NCBI GenBank assembly: GCA_039654915.1
Contig: CM077593.1
Location: 55,930,501-55,994,500 of the forward strand
Direction of reading: 5' to 3'
DNA: 64,000 nt
Source: Aquilaria yunnanensis
Taxonomy: Eukaryota; Streptophyta; Magnoliopsida; Malvales; Thymelaeaceae
How positions within the stretch are numbered: the first letter of the stretch is position 1; each line of letters starts with the position of its first letter. The notes beneath the pieces were generated by a model that saw nothing but the letters and a program-made list of their open reading frames with translations, was not told the origin of the DNA and made no database searches. The position numbers and the translations under genes are program-made. This document shows, in pieces, positions 36,201 through 47,728 of the stretch.

Positions 36201-37827
36201 AGTTGAACCTCCCTTATGTTGTATAGGGGCACTATGGTCAGACTGAAAGTTCTTAGTTACCGAAAAACCCACTAGATGTACAAAGGTTGCCTCATGAAGA
36301 CCTTGAAGCCAAAGATACAACTAAGGTCTTAACGTTGCTAAACCTTCCATCTTATCACTAGGTCTACTAAGGTTTCCTTATCAAGACCTTGAACCCAAAG
36401 GCACAACTATGATCTCAATGGTGCTAAACCTTCCACTTCATCTAATGATGTATTATTGTGGCCAAATAACTAGTTTTCTCATGAAGTGCATTTACCATTT
36501 ACAAACTATGAGAAAACTCCTAGATCATGAGAGAGTTTTTGGATGTTTCGGAGTGTCATTGTACCACTACAACCCTTAGGCACCCCTAGGACCATCCCTA
36601 CCCTCCCCCAGATCTCATTTGAAAAAGCTGAAATTTGTTGAAAAAAGCCTTTGGGGCCTAAGCACTAGGAGGGGTGTCTCTAGGGCTTAAGTGCTAGGAG
36701 CACCTAAGCACCTATGGCCTAGGTGGCATGAGCACTCTATTCTGCTGATAAAAAAATTTGCCTTGGGCACTAAGGCGCTAGGACCCCATGTCCTGAACCT
36801 CAAAAACACCTTATAAGCCTCTTTAAAGGTTTCCTATGTGTTTAAGGCATACAATAGATGCCTAAACTCACCATAAACATGTAAAAAACTGACATAGGTC
36901 ACAAAGACACCATCAAAAACTTTCTATGAGGCATCAAAACGTCACACAATCCACAATTCCAAGCTTAGTCTACCATAAACACACTTGCCCATAATCAATG
37001 CTATTCATAAAACTATTTGATTCCATCAAGCATCAACACTCAAATAGGATCAATCAAACTTGAAAAATTAATACCTTACCTCAACTTCAAGTAACAAGAA
37101 AGAATTATGCAACTCTTTCACACCAACCAAGTTCCACAAAGTTCAACCTAATTTCCAAGTAAAATATGCATACAAAACATCAAGTTAATAACTTCTAACC
37201 GGAACCCAAGCTCCTAATCAACTAATAAACATGAAATCAATCAAAAGCACATTCATTACCTCATATGAAAAATATGAGGTGGGAGGAAACATGCTTCCAA
37301 GCTCTAAAACCATGATTTTATGCTTGAAATAAGCTTTGGACGGCCTATATACTTGTGCCGATTTCTCTGTTCACTAAAAACTCTTGATTTTGGGCTCAAA
37401 TGGATGAATAAATGATGGTGTGAAAGATGAAATCTAGTTATAGCAGCCATCCCCCAGTTTACAATCTTATAACCCATGTTTAAAACCTAAGCAACCAAAG
37501 TATTAGACAAGAAACACTTAAACCCCCTTTCTTTTCCTAACCTTAGTCATTCCTGGTCAATTCTTGTTTATTTTAACTAAGTCTGGCTTAAAGTTAAAAG
37601 TTAGGTTATAAAACCTCATTTTTAACACTCAAGACCTGGCCCAACTATTCAAAATGCAAAATTACCATTTTACACTGAACCTCTTTTAGTGCCTAAACCT
37701 CATTGGAACTTGGTGAACTTTGGTAAACTTCCTTATTCTTGCTAGGTGAACTTGAAATAAGGTTCCAATCTACAAATTTAATTAATTTACCCACTTAACT
37801 AAGATTTCAACTAGGAGGGCCATAACA
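36201..37827 (-). mobile_element. G2 LTR, outer piece
   Basis: Ends with the complement of TGTTATGGCCCTCCTAG at 37827, the same start as G1 at 18341. At 36640-36790 it has repeated CTAAGCACTAGG-type inverted motifs where G1 has the GGCGACGCGTCGCC cluster. The 49 bases at 37828-37876, before the first LTR of B, are unassigned. Confidence 0.65.
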
Positions 37828-37876
37828 CCCTATGCTCGGACGGATTGACTTCTCATTGATGCTGAACGGTACCTCG

Positions 37877-38752
37877 TGATGCCCGGGGGCTTCATCGTTG
37901 GTAGTCATGGTGACTGATGGAGGGACTTCTAGGAGGAAGAACGCCTGGAGGATGGTTCGCCCAAAGCAGAGTACCTGAGATGCTCAGAATAAGTGGGTTA
38001 GGAGGCCCCCGGAATGTGTTTCCGGGGGGGGAGCCTCCGACGCCCAAGTCAGTGGTGGCTGAGAAAGGGCAGAGGAAATAGCACAAAGGGGCTGAAGAGT
38101 CTCGCCTGGTGATTTTCTCAGAGTTTGGGAGTCAGATCTATGCCAACCAACCTCCTGCCAAGTATTTATTTCCTGGTATTTATAGGAGTACCTAGCCCAT
38201 TCAGATTGCGACACGCGTTCGGTCGGATGTTCCCTGAGTTTCTGGGCGTAGGGGACAGATAGCTGGTAGCAGGTTGCCTTGAGCCTTGTGCTGAGATGGG
38301 CCATGATGTGATTTTGATGGCGTCAGCGTGTCAGAGCGCCTTTTGAGGCGGCTTATGACGTCTGTGAAAGGACGTGTCAGAGGCTTCCTTAAATGCTTCC
38401 TTAAATGCTCCTGCCGTACGCCCGAGGTCCCTGGGCGAGGTTGTCCTTTGGTACGGACGGTGCCTCTTCGGGAAACACGCCCTCAGTTCGGGGGTACCCA
38501 GCTTCAGGGAGTTCCGCCTTCGGGGAGATCATGTTCGGCCCGCAATAGCTGGTGCCTCTTTTCCGAAGGCGATCTGTTTGCAACCTCAGGGGGCTAGTAG
38601 TATCCTCAAGTTTCCTGGCGTGCCGGGCTCGGAGCTCGTCCGCTATCTCCCGAGGTGTATGATCCCACCTTTACTCGGGTAGCGCCAGTTTCTTCTGGCC
38701 ATTCTTGTGGCAGGGAGTTCAGCTAGATAGAGGCGATAGCCTTTGTCTATCA
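37877..38752 (-). mobile_element. 3' LTR of Tat element B
   Basis: 876 bp. Plus-strand edges TGATGCCC and ...GTCTATCA. Minus-strand TATAAATA at 38184-38177 and a G-box variant (CGCGTG) at 38217-38212, with 27 bases between them. Confidence 0.88.
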
Positions 38753-38768
38753 CATGCCCCTCTTTGGA
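38753..38768 (-). other. polypurine tract, element B
   Basis: Minus strand AAAGAGGGGCATG directly before the LTR start. Confidence 0.75.
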
Positions 38769-38792
38769 AAGCCGAAGTAGAGACTTCGGTTT
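38769..38792 (-). other. stem-loop next to the polypurine tract, element B
   Basis: Two 10-base arms (AAACCGAAGT and ACTTCGGCTT on the minus strand) pair at nine of ten positions around a four-base loop. The equivalent structures are in A and C. Confidence 0.68.
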
Positions 38793-39262
38793 TACATCTC
38801 TTTCTAAGGTTGTTCTTAGGAGTCTCTTAGGAAGCTCAACCTGTTCCAAGGATGCACCTCTTGCCCAAAGGTATGGGCTGTTCGGCCTTGGCCTGTTCTT
38901 TGGTGTCTTCGAGGCGGAGCCTGTGCCGAAGATACACCTCTTGCCCGAAGGTCATGGGCTGTTTGGCCATAGCCTGTCTCTTGGTGTCCTCGAGTTAACC
39001 TGCTTTTTCTTCTTGCAGGTCTGTGTAACGTCGTGTCTGATGGCCAAGCGTGTCAGTCTAAGCGACACGTCCCAGCTTTTTAGGGATGTCAGAAGACGTG
39101 TCCCCTGTTTTGGCACGGTGATTGACACGTGGCGCTTTGCCGATGGAGGAGAGTCGCGTCGGTTACAGAGGGCGCGCCTTTTCAGGTGCAGAGGACAGTT
39201 ACGGCGATGGTTCGCCTCCAAAAGGGTACTTATGACGACGTTTCAGTTACCAACCTTTGGCC

Positions 39263-39270
39263 TATAAATA
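39263..39270 (+). promoter_or_regulatory. TATA box for the antisense gene of element B
   Basis: TATAAATA inside the phrase GGCCTATAAATAGCCCATTC, which is identical in C (47441). It lies about 250 bases before the aORF start. A CACGTG G-box lies 131 bases further upstream, at 39126-39131. Confidence 0.62.
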
Positions 39271-39521
39271 GCCCATTCCATCATAAGTCCCTTTTGCTTT
39301 TACTTCTGCTTTTTCCTCTGCTTTGCCCCTGTTTTCGTACTTTCTTGCTTTCTGTGGCGGAGCTGCCTTAATCAGAGCTTTTTTCAGCCAACTTTCACGA
39401 CGGTGTCCTCAGACTTTGGCAAATCTTTTGGTGGGTTTTTGTTTTCCAGAGTGTTTTGATTCCTCTGTTCTTTTGAGTTTTTTCCAGAAACTGTTTTCTT
39501 GCCTTTTCCGAACTCATTTTC

Positions 39522-41957
39522 ATGTCAAAAATGCCTATCCCTGAGAGCTAGCAGCCTCTTTTAGCCCATCCTTGTTGCACCACCCCAGCAAAAGTAGAGA
39601 GGTGGAAGAAAAAATTCTTTCTTCCCTCTTACGCCATTACTAGGCTGCCTCGCTCTAGCCATTATGCTTTTTCAAACCATAGTAACGAGGTTACCATTTT
39701 CCGAGCCCAGCTGAAGGCCGGACTTCGGTATCCTCCCCCGAGGATGGTTTGCGAGTTCTACCAATTTCATGGCATTGCTGTGAATCAGCTTCCCCCGAAC
39801 TCGTACTGCTATTTTAACGCCTTCCTCTGTATGTGTGGCGCCTTCGGGGTAAAACCCCAATTTATAATCTTCATGCAGTACTACAAGCTCTTTGTGGTCC
39901 CGAAGGGTGGCTTCTATTTTATGCTACCTCGGGGATCCGGGAGCAAAAAATTCATATTCACCTTCGCCACCAAGGACAGCTGGCGGGGGTGGCAACAGAA
40001 ATTCTTCTTCCTGAAGATGGAGGAGGCCTGGTCGTATGTTCCGACCAAGTGGGCTCAGGGAAAGTTAGATGTGGACGTCGTTGATCCGAGGTTGTTGCTG
40101 ACTCTAGAGTTGGCTTCCACTTTCACAGACTTCGACGGCCGCATTCGTGCCGTCTCTGACTGGGCTCCCGAGGTCATGCCGCGCTCTCTGTACCCCTTCC
40201 CTATCAACTGGAGGTTGATGACCGAAGAGGTCCTCCGGGAGTTAAAGGTGGTTAAGGAGCACGAGACCGACCTCGAGATGCCAGCTCCTGCTATCGCCGG
40301 GAAGGATTCCTGGTTGGTCAAGCTTCTTAAGGAGGAAATTTCTTTCGAAACGCTTGTCGAAAGTGAGTTGTCTTCTACTCCCTTGCTATTTTTTCCTCGG
40401 ACTTACGGTGATGTCTTTTTTCTTTTTCAGAAATGGGCGACGGGACTGCTGCATTTTACAAGTCCCTTTTCTCCGGCCAGGTGGAGAAGGGCGATCAGAC
40501 GAAGAAGGTGGCTTCCCGAAGGCGGAAGTCTACCGGCGCTGGGCCTTCGGCCAAGCGGGCAAAGAAAACTGCCCAGGTTCCTCTGGAGGAAATTTCCGAG
40601 GAGGCTGATGAGGAGCCTGGGGCAGCCGAGATTCCGCCGCCCGAGGCTGCTGCCGAGGTCCCTGCCGCTGCCGAGGTTTCTTCCGTCGACGTCCCTCCAC
40701 AGAGCCCTTCTGCGCCGCAGGCCCTTCTGGAGGCCGTGGCAGAGGCTCCTTCTGCCGAGGAGTGGCGCAAGAAGAAAGGCAAAGGGATTTCGACCGAGGA
40801 GTCTCAGGACTCCGAGGATGTCGTTGTCGAAGTACCGCCAGGATTGTTGTTTTTCAGAACAAGTATGGCTCTTTTGTTTTTCTGAATTTTCCTTTGTCTC
40901 TGACCTGCTTCTTATTTTCGCCATGCAGGGGAGTTGCTTACCCCGAACTGGGCGGCCGAACACGCAAAGGCGCGGGCCCTTCGCGATGCCAAAGTCCCGT
41001 AAGGGAAGATACCAAAAGAGCCTTTCTGGACATTCACGGAGGACATGAACTTGTACTCCGAAGACTGTCCTGAAATGCCGAAACAGATTTCGAAGGGGGT
41101 GCTTACAGAGGCCTCCTTCAAGGCTATTGCAGCGGCCCATCTGGACGATGACACCCTTGCCGCGAAAGTCACCAAGCATGCTGCTCAGGTATGTTCTTCA
41201 CACCTTTTTCCCTTCAATTTTTCCTAAGTGCTTGGCTCTTACTGACCTTGCGTTCATCTTTTTGCAGCTGCTGGGGTACGCTGGCTTTCTCCGAGTTCGG
41301 GTGGCCAGGCAGGCGGCGTTCCGAGCTTCGGCCTTAGAGACCTTAGAGAAAGTGAAGGTCACGCGCTCGGCATTGATCGCCAAGAACCAGCAGCTGTTAT
41401 ATGCTGAGAAGAAAGAAGTTGCTGCCCTTCGGGAGGAGTTCCAGAAGGAGAAGGAAGATCTTGAGAAGAACTCCTCTCTGAAGATTGCTGACCTCGGCGA
41501 TCAGGTGAAAGGGATGCTCGCTGCCAACCAAGACCTTCTCAAAGATAAGTCAGATTCTGACAATCTCATTCGGTCGTTGGTGAGTGAGAAAAAGGCTCTC
41601 GAACCCGAGGTCTAGTCTTTGAAGAATGAGCCCGATGCGAAGAAGAGGGTGAAGGGGCTGAAGAAGGAGGTTGCAGACTTGAAGGACGAGCTCGAGGACC
41701 TTGAGGTTGAGAAGGACAAATCTGACCAAATGACCAAGGTCGCCTTCCAAGACGGATTCTGCCTTGCTCGGCACCAAGTCCTTGAGAGGTTCCCAGGTCT
41801 GGACCTCTCTTTTTTGGAAGCTCTCAACATTCCCGAGGGGCCTCGGTGGTCCTGGTCCAAAATCGAGCATTTGAACCTGCCTTCCACAATTCCGGCGTCG
41901 AAGGTGGTGGAAAAGGGCACAGTGGCTGGTGGCTCTCGGGACGCCGAAAACCCTTAG
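39522..41957 (+). pseudogene. antisense gene (aORF) of element B, broken
   Basis: Same four-exon layout as C: 39522-40362, 40431 to about 40850, 40929-41188 and 41268-41957. The N-terminal Transposase_28-like region (KAGLRYPPPR, FHGIAVNQLPPNSYCY, RGSGSKKFIFTF), a middle part rich in Ala, Pro and Glu, and a C-terminal coiled coil are all recognisable. It is broken by TAG at 39549 (a Trp codon in C), by loss of the intron-2 donor (GT has become GA at 40851), by TAA at 41000 and by TAG at 41613. Introns 1 and 3 keep GT-AG ends. Confidence 0.8.
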
Positions 41958-42097
41958 GCTGTTTTAGGGGCCTTTTCCTTTTTTCCTCTTCGTTTTTGTG
42001 TTCCTTCTTTAGGCACTTCTTCTTTGTAAGCCTGATCATTCTCAATGAATATATATTTTTCGGCTAAGTCTTTTTTCAAGATTTGGCATTTCCATTG

Positions 42098-42325
42098 CCC
42101 CGAACAAGTTCGCTCAAGAGACTTAGGGAAACCTGCAATCACCAAAATTTAATACTCGCTTTTTTCGACGAGTATTTTCGCAAGATTTTTGTTTCCCACT
42201 TTCTCGAGCATGATGGCTCAAGGGACTTCGGAAAATCACATCTGCGCTTTTTGCGACGAGTACTTTCGCAAAATTTTTGTTTTCCATTTTCCCGAGCATG
42301 ATGGCTCAAGGGACTTCGGAAAATC
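42098..42325. repeat. spacer minisatellite of element B (3 units)
   Basis: Three copies of a CCCGAGCATG-TCGCTCAAGGGACTTCGGAAA-like unit start at about 42098, 42204 and 42291. They lie between the converging 3' ends of pol and the antisense gene. Each core contains the inverted pair GAGC and GCTC. Confidence 0.7.
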
Positions 42326-42457
42326 ACATCTGCGCTTTTTATGGCGAACACCTTCACGGAATTCTGTCTTGCACCATTTTGTACACTTAAGAATTTTTTC
42401 TCAAGGACATTCTGTACTTAGGATATTTTTTGCACAACACAATCCTTCCGCTCCATC

Positions 42458-45400
42458 TTAAGCGTAGAATTTCTTCAAGGCATCTGAGTGCCAAGTGTTT
42501 TTCAATTCTACGCCTTCGGTGTCACCAAGTTTGTACACGCCTTTTCGTACTTCGGCAAGAACCAGATAAGGTCTTTCCCAGTTCGCGCGAAATACCCCGT
42601 GAGATGGCTTCCGGGGTGCAAAGTCAGCCTTTCGGAGAACGAGGTCCCCTTTTTTGATTTCTTTTGGCCTGGCTCGTAAATTTATAGTCGCGGCCACTCT
42701 TTGCTGGAAAGCTTTTCTTCTCAGCTCAGCTATTTCTCTGTGTTTGCTGACGAAGTCGAGCTTCGTTCTTAGGCCGAGGTCATTTCCACCTTCATCAAAT
42801 ACTTGCACTCGTACTGATGGTCTAACTATCTCGATAGGGATAATAGCCTCTATTCCGAAGACGAGTGAGAAGGGAGTCTCCCCTATGGCTCTTCGGGGCA
42901 TCGTTCGGTAACTCCATAACACGCTTTGGAGTTCTCCTGGCCATTTCCCTTTTGCTTCCCCCAGTCTCTTCTTCAGGCCATCTTTTATGGTCCTGTTAGA
43001 TACTTCCACCTGCCCGTTGCTTTGGGGGTGAGCTACTAGGGCGAAGTGCATCTTTATTCCGAGGTTGCTGATAAATTCCTGGAATCCTTTGTCTATGAAT
43101 TGGGATCCATTATCAGCCACTAGTACCCTCGGTATGCCGAATCTGCATACAATGTTCTTCCATACAAACTTCTGCACTTCTTTTGCCGAGATAGTTGCTA
43201 GTGGTTCTGCCTCGACCAATTTGGAGAAATAGTCTACCGCTACCACGCAGAATTTCACGCCTCCGGGTGCTGAGGGGAGTGGCCCAATAAGGTCTATACC
43301 CCAGACTGCGAAAGGCTAGGGATAGTCAGTCGAAGTTACCATTTCCGAGGGTGCCCTTTGGATGTTCGCGTGTTTCTGGCAACTCACGCATTTCCGGACG
43401 AACTGCCTTGCGTCCTTTCTCAGGGTAGGCCAGAAGTATCCTTGGCGAAGTATCACTGCCGCCAGGGTATCGGTTCCAATCTGTGAACCACACATGCCTT
43501 CGTGGACTTCTTTAAGGATTATTTCAGTATCCTCTTCATTCACACATCTTTGCAGTGGATTCACGTATCCCTGTCGGTATAGTTCTTCACCGATCAGAAA
43601 AAAACGACCGGAGCGCCTTCGCAGTTTTGCAACGTCACCGGGGTCTTCGGGGAGCACATTTTCTGTGAGGTACCTTTTTATTGGATCCCTCCAGCCTTTT
43701 CCCGAGGTCGATATGCTCAGTACTGAGATGCTCGGATGGTCTAGCACCTCGGTGTAGGTTTTTGATTTCGCCAAGCAGTCTGCCTCGGTGTTTTTTCACC
43801 TAGGTACGTTTTCGATCCGTACGGCGTCAAACTCTTGAATGAGTTTTGCTACCAGCTCGTGGTATTTTGCAAAGGTTGGGTCCTTCACCCTATAGTCTCC
43901 TGCCGTCTATCAAACTACTAGCTAGGAATCGCTGTAAGCCTTTAAGTTTCTCACGCCAATTTTTCTGGCCAGTCGTAATCCCGCTATGAGGGCCTCATAC
44001 TCAGCCACATTGTTAGTGACGTTGAAGGTAAACTTGATAGCCTTCATTACCTCTAGGCCTTCGGGGCCTCTGATAATTACCCCAGCTCCCTGGTGCTCGG
44101 ACCCCGAGGCTCCGTCAACATGTAAGGTCCATTCTGGCTCACCTTCGTTCAGATCCGGATGACTGTCCTCAGTGGTGGGTATTTCGGCAATGAATTCTGC
44201 CAGTGCTTGAGCTTTTATGGCCTTCCGAGGTTCATAGGTGATATCGTGTTCGCCAAGCTCTATACACCACTTGGATAGCCTTCCCGAATGATCCACTTTC
44301 CTCATAACGTCCCGTAGTGGCAGGCTACTTCGGATGATGATGGGGTGAGCCTGAAAGTATGGTCACAGCCTTCTCCCTGCAAGCACCAAGGTGTATATAG
44401 CTTTCTGTAGCAGAGGGTACCTGACTTCGGCGCCATGCAGGGATTTTCTTACATAGTAGACCGGCCATTGTTTTGGCCCTTCTTCTTTCACGAGGACCGA
44501 GCTCACAGCTTTTTCCGTGACGGCGAGGTATAATACGAGGGGCCCTCCCTCGCGAGGTTGTCGCAGAGTCGGCAGGCTGGCCAGGTAGATTTTGAGTTCT
44601 TCCCAGGCTTTTTGGCAGTCTTGATCCCAAGGGTGATCATCCCTTTGGAGGTTACCTTCTTTTTTTGCTGCCTTAGTGAGGACTTTGAAGAAAGGCCGAC
44701 ACCTATCTCCGTACCTGGAAATGAACCTGCTAAGAGAGGTTATTCTTCCGGTGAGTCTCTGCACATCTTTTACCGTGGCAGGAGTTCGAAACTTGAGCAG
44801 GGCCTTAATTTTTTCGGGGTTAGCGTCGATGCCTCTTTCGGATACCATGTACCGAAGGAACTTTCCCGAGGTCACCCCGAACATGCATTTTTCAGGATTG
44901 AGATGAATCCCGAAGGCTCTGAGCTTTTGGAAGGTTTCCTCTAGATCTGCAACATGGTTGCGAGGGAGCTTGCTTTTGACTATCATATCGTCAACATACA
45001 CCTCCATGTTTCTCCCCATTTTGTCCTTAAAGACCTTGTTCATCAACTTTTGGTAGGTGGCTCCTGCATTTTTAAGCCCGAAGGGCATCCTGACGTATCA
45101 GTATGTTCCTCCCTCGGTGATGAAGGTTGTTTTTTCTTCATCTTTGGGGTCCATCCTTATTTGATGGTAGCCGCTGAAAGCATCTAGGAAACTTAAGAGC
45201 CCGTATTCGGCAGTTGAGTCTACTAGTTGGTCTATTGGCGGAAGAGGGTATGAGTCTTTCAGGCAAGCATCGTTCAAATTTCTGAAGTCGATGCACATCC
45301 GGAGTTTGCTGCTGCCTTCTTTTGTCGCAATCACCACGTTGCTTAACCATTCGGGGTATTTGACCTCCCTGATGACTTCAGCGTCCAACTGGCGTTGGAC

Positions 45401-46042
45401 TTCAGTTTTCACAAATTTGCTCTTATGGGCTGAGATGCTTCGCTTCTTTTACCGGACAGGCTTTGCTTCCGGGCCTACTTTGAGGCTATGCTGTATTATG
45501 CCAGGGTGCACCCCTGGCATGTCTTTCGCCGAGTAGGCAAAGAGATCTTTATTTCCCAGTAGAAAAGATACAAGGTTTTTCTTGTCACCTTCAGGCAAGC
45601 TCTTCCCTATTCGGGTAGATTGTCCTTGGACAAGTTCCACTATTTCTGTTTCCGCTCTTGGGGGTTCTCCTTCTTTGCCCTTCTCTGGTGCCTTTGCCTC
45701 CATTGTTTGTGGGAGGTTATTTGCCGGAGCTTTTCGTGCTTTCACAAACACCTTCCTTACCTCGGCTTGATCTATGATGACCGCTGCATCCCCATCCTTG
45801 GTGGCGAATGTGACAGTCAAGTACTTCACATCAGGGCGAATGTGCAAGTTTCCCTGTGTCTGCCTTCCAAGGATGGCGTTGTACGAAGAAGGGACGTCCA
45901 TGACGATAAATCTCGCCATTGTGGAGGCATACAACTCAGCTGTTCCGTCGACCAAAGTTCTTTTTATCATCAGGGGGAGGTCGATCCATCCGAGAACAGG
46001 GAGTTCGGACAGTCCAACCCCGAAGGTGGGCGAGGTGACAGG
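42458..46042 (-). pseudogene. pol: pol of Tat element B (protease to integrase), broken
   Basis: One reading frame can be followed from protease (near 46040) through RT, both RNase H regions and integrase to the stop at 42458. It has no frameshift that I could see, but several nonsense codons: TAA at 45451-45449, TGA at 45100-45098, TGA at 44365-44363, TAG at 43924-43922 with two more just downstream of it, and TAG at 43318-43316. RT keeps YVDDM, the archaeal-type RNase H keeps VDGAS, and integrase keeps the HHCC region and the second and third acidic residues. The N-terminal part of protease and all of gag are absent because the frame runs directly into the LTR at 46043. Confidence 0.88.
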
Positions 46043-46897
46043 TGATGGCCTGGGGCCTCATCGTTGTGAGTCATGATGACTGTTGAGGAGACTTCTAGGA
46101 GGAAGAACGCCTGGAAGGTGGATCGCCCCAAGGAGAGTACCTGAAAAGCTGGAAAACAGGGTTAGGAGGCCCCCGGAGTGTTTTTCCGGGGGGGGAGCCT
46201 CCGACGCCCAAGTCAGTGGTGGCCGGAAAAAGGAGAAAGTCACTAGCTCAAAGAGAAAGGCAGAAAAGTCTCGCCTGGTATTTTCTCAGAGTGTGGGAGC
46301 TGTATCTCCGGCCTACCAACCTCCTGTCAAGTATTTATTTCCTGTATATATAGGAATACCTAGCCCGTTCAGATCATGACACGTGTGCGGTCGGATGCTC
46401 CTGAACTTCTGGGCGTAGGGGACAGATAGTTGGTAACCAGCTCACCTCGAGCCTTGTGCTGAGACGGGCCATGATGTGATTCTGATGGCGTCTGCGCGTC
46501 AGGGCGACTTTTTACGTCTGTGGTGGGACGTGTCAGAGGCTTCCTTAAATGTGCCTGCCGTACTCCCGAGGTCCCTGGGCGAGGTCGTCCTCTAGTTCAG
46601 ACAGAGCCTCTTCGGGAAGCATACCCTCAGTTCGGGGGATCCCAGTTCCAGGGGGTTCCGCCTTCGGGGATATCATGTTCGGGCAGCAATGTCTGGTGCC
46701 ACTTTTCCGAAGGCGCGCTGTTCACAACCTTGGGGGGCGAATAGAGTCCTCAAGTTTTACTGGCGTGCCGAGGCTCGGAGCTCTCCGGCTATCTCCCGAG
46801 GTGCATGATTCCACCTGTTCCCGGGAAGCGCCAGTTCTTCTGGCCATTGTTGTGGCAGGGTGTTCGGCCAGATTGAGGCGATAGCCTTTGGCTATCA
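46043..46897 (-). mobile_element. 3' LTR of Tat element C (borders element B)
   Basis: 855 bp. It differs from the 5' LTR at 59902 by roughly ten substitutions and a few small indels, counted by eye. Minus-strand TATA at 46352-46345 and G-box CACGTG at 46385-46380 are 27 bases apart. The terminal palindrome GATAGCC-GGCTATC is at 46880-46896. Confidence 0.92.
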
Positions 46898-46911
46898 CAT
46901 GCCCCCCTCTC
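46898..46911 (-). other. polypurine tract, element C
   Basis: Minus strand GAGAGGGGGGCATG directly before TGATAGCC. Confidence 0.8.
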
Positions 46912-46913
46912 GA

Positions 46914-46937
46914 AAGCCGAAGTGAAGACTTCGGTTT
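46914..46937 (-). other. stem-loop next to the polypurine tract, element C
   Basis: Minus strand AAACCGAAGT, loop CTTC, ACTTCGGCTT; nine of ten positions pair. The position next to the polypurine tract is the same as in A and B. Confidence 0.7.
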
Positions 46938-47728
46938 GCATCTCTTTCCGAGGTTGTTGTTGGGAGTCTTGTTGGGAAGCATAACCTGTTCGAGGTCACA
47001 CCTTTTGCCCGAGGGTCTGGGCTGTTCGGCCTTGGCCTATTCTTTGGTGTCTCCGAGGCAAAGCCTGTACCGAAGATACACCTCTTGCCCAAAAGTCATG
47101 GGCTGTTCAGCCATAGCCTGTCTCTTGGTGTCCTCGAGGTGGCCCGCTTTTTATTTCTGCAGGTCTGATGGCCAAGCGTGTCAGACTGAGCGGCGCATCT
47201 CCACTTTCCAGGGATGTCAAACGACGTGTCCCAATCAGGAGGTGTGTCCCGGTTTTCCTGGGACATTTGGGGAGGCGTGTCCCCTATTTCTGCGCAGCGG
47301 TTGACACGCGGCTTCTTGCCATTGGAAGAGAGACGCGCCATTTACAGAGGGCGCGCCTTTTCGGGTTCAGTGGGCAGTTACGACGACGGTTCGCCTCGAA
47401 TGGGTACTTATGATCTCTTTTCGGCTACCCACCTTTGGCCTATAAATAGCCCATTCCATCATAAGTCCCACTTACTGCTCTCTCTCTGCTTTGCCCTCTG
47501 TTCTTGCGTTTTATCTTGCTTTCTGTGGCGGAGCTTCTTTAATCAGAGCTTTTCCTACCAACTTTCACGACGGCGTCCTCAGGCAAATCTTTTGGTGGGT
47601 TTTGATTTCCAGAGTACTCTGATTCCTCTGTTTTTCTGAGTTTTTCTGGAAAACTGTTGTTTTTTTCCAAACTCGTCTTCTGAGTTTTTTCTGGAAACTA
47701 TTTTCTTTTCCATCTCAAACTCTCTTTC
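46938..47728 (+). promoter_or_regulatory. promoter and 5' leader of the antisense gene, element C
   Basis: About 790 bases without a gene on either strand. They hold TATAAATA at 47441-47448, 281 bases before the aORF ATG, in a block almost identical to B. From there to the ATG the sequence is T/C-rich, like a plant 5' UTR. Confidence 0.55.

Larger units (their letters stand above)
37877..46042 (-). mobile_element. Tat element B, lacks gag and 5' LTR
   Basis: Minus-strand element: 3' LTR, polypurine tract, antisense gene, spacer, pol. Pol stops inside protease at 46042, where the LTR of C starts with its exact terminus TGATGGCC. Gag, leader, PBS and B's own 5' LTR are missing. The simplest reading is that another element inserted here (left flank ACAGG) and the right part of B was later lost. 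Confidence 0.83.

Noticed and set aside
38328..38682. Open frames of 89 and 102 codons inside the LTR of B
   Set aside because: They lie within the LTR, are not kept open in the other LTR copies at the same length, and show no known motif.
40427..41179. Minus-strand open frame of about 250 codons opposite the antisense gene of B
   Set aside because: It overlaps the aORF exons and their introns, is rich in Arg, Leu and Gly as expected from a shadow frame, and is not kept open in C.
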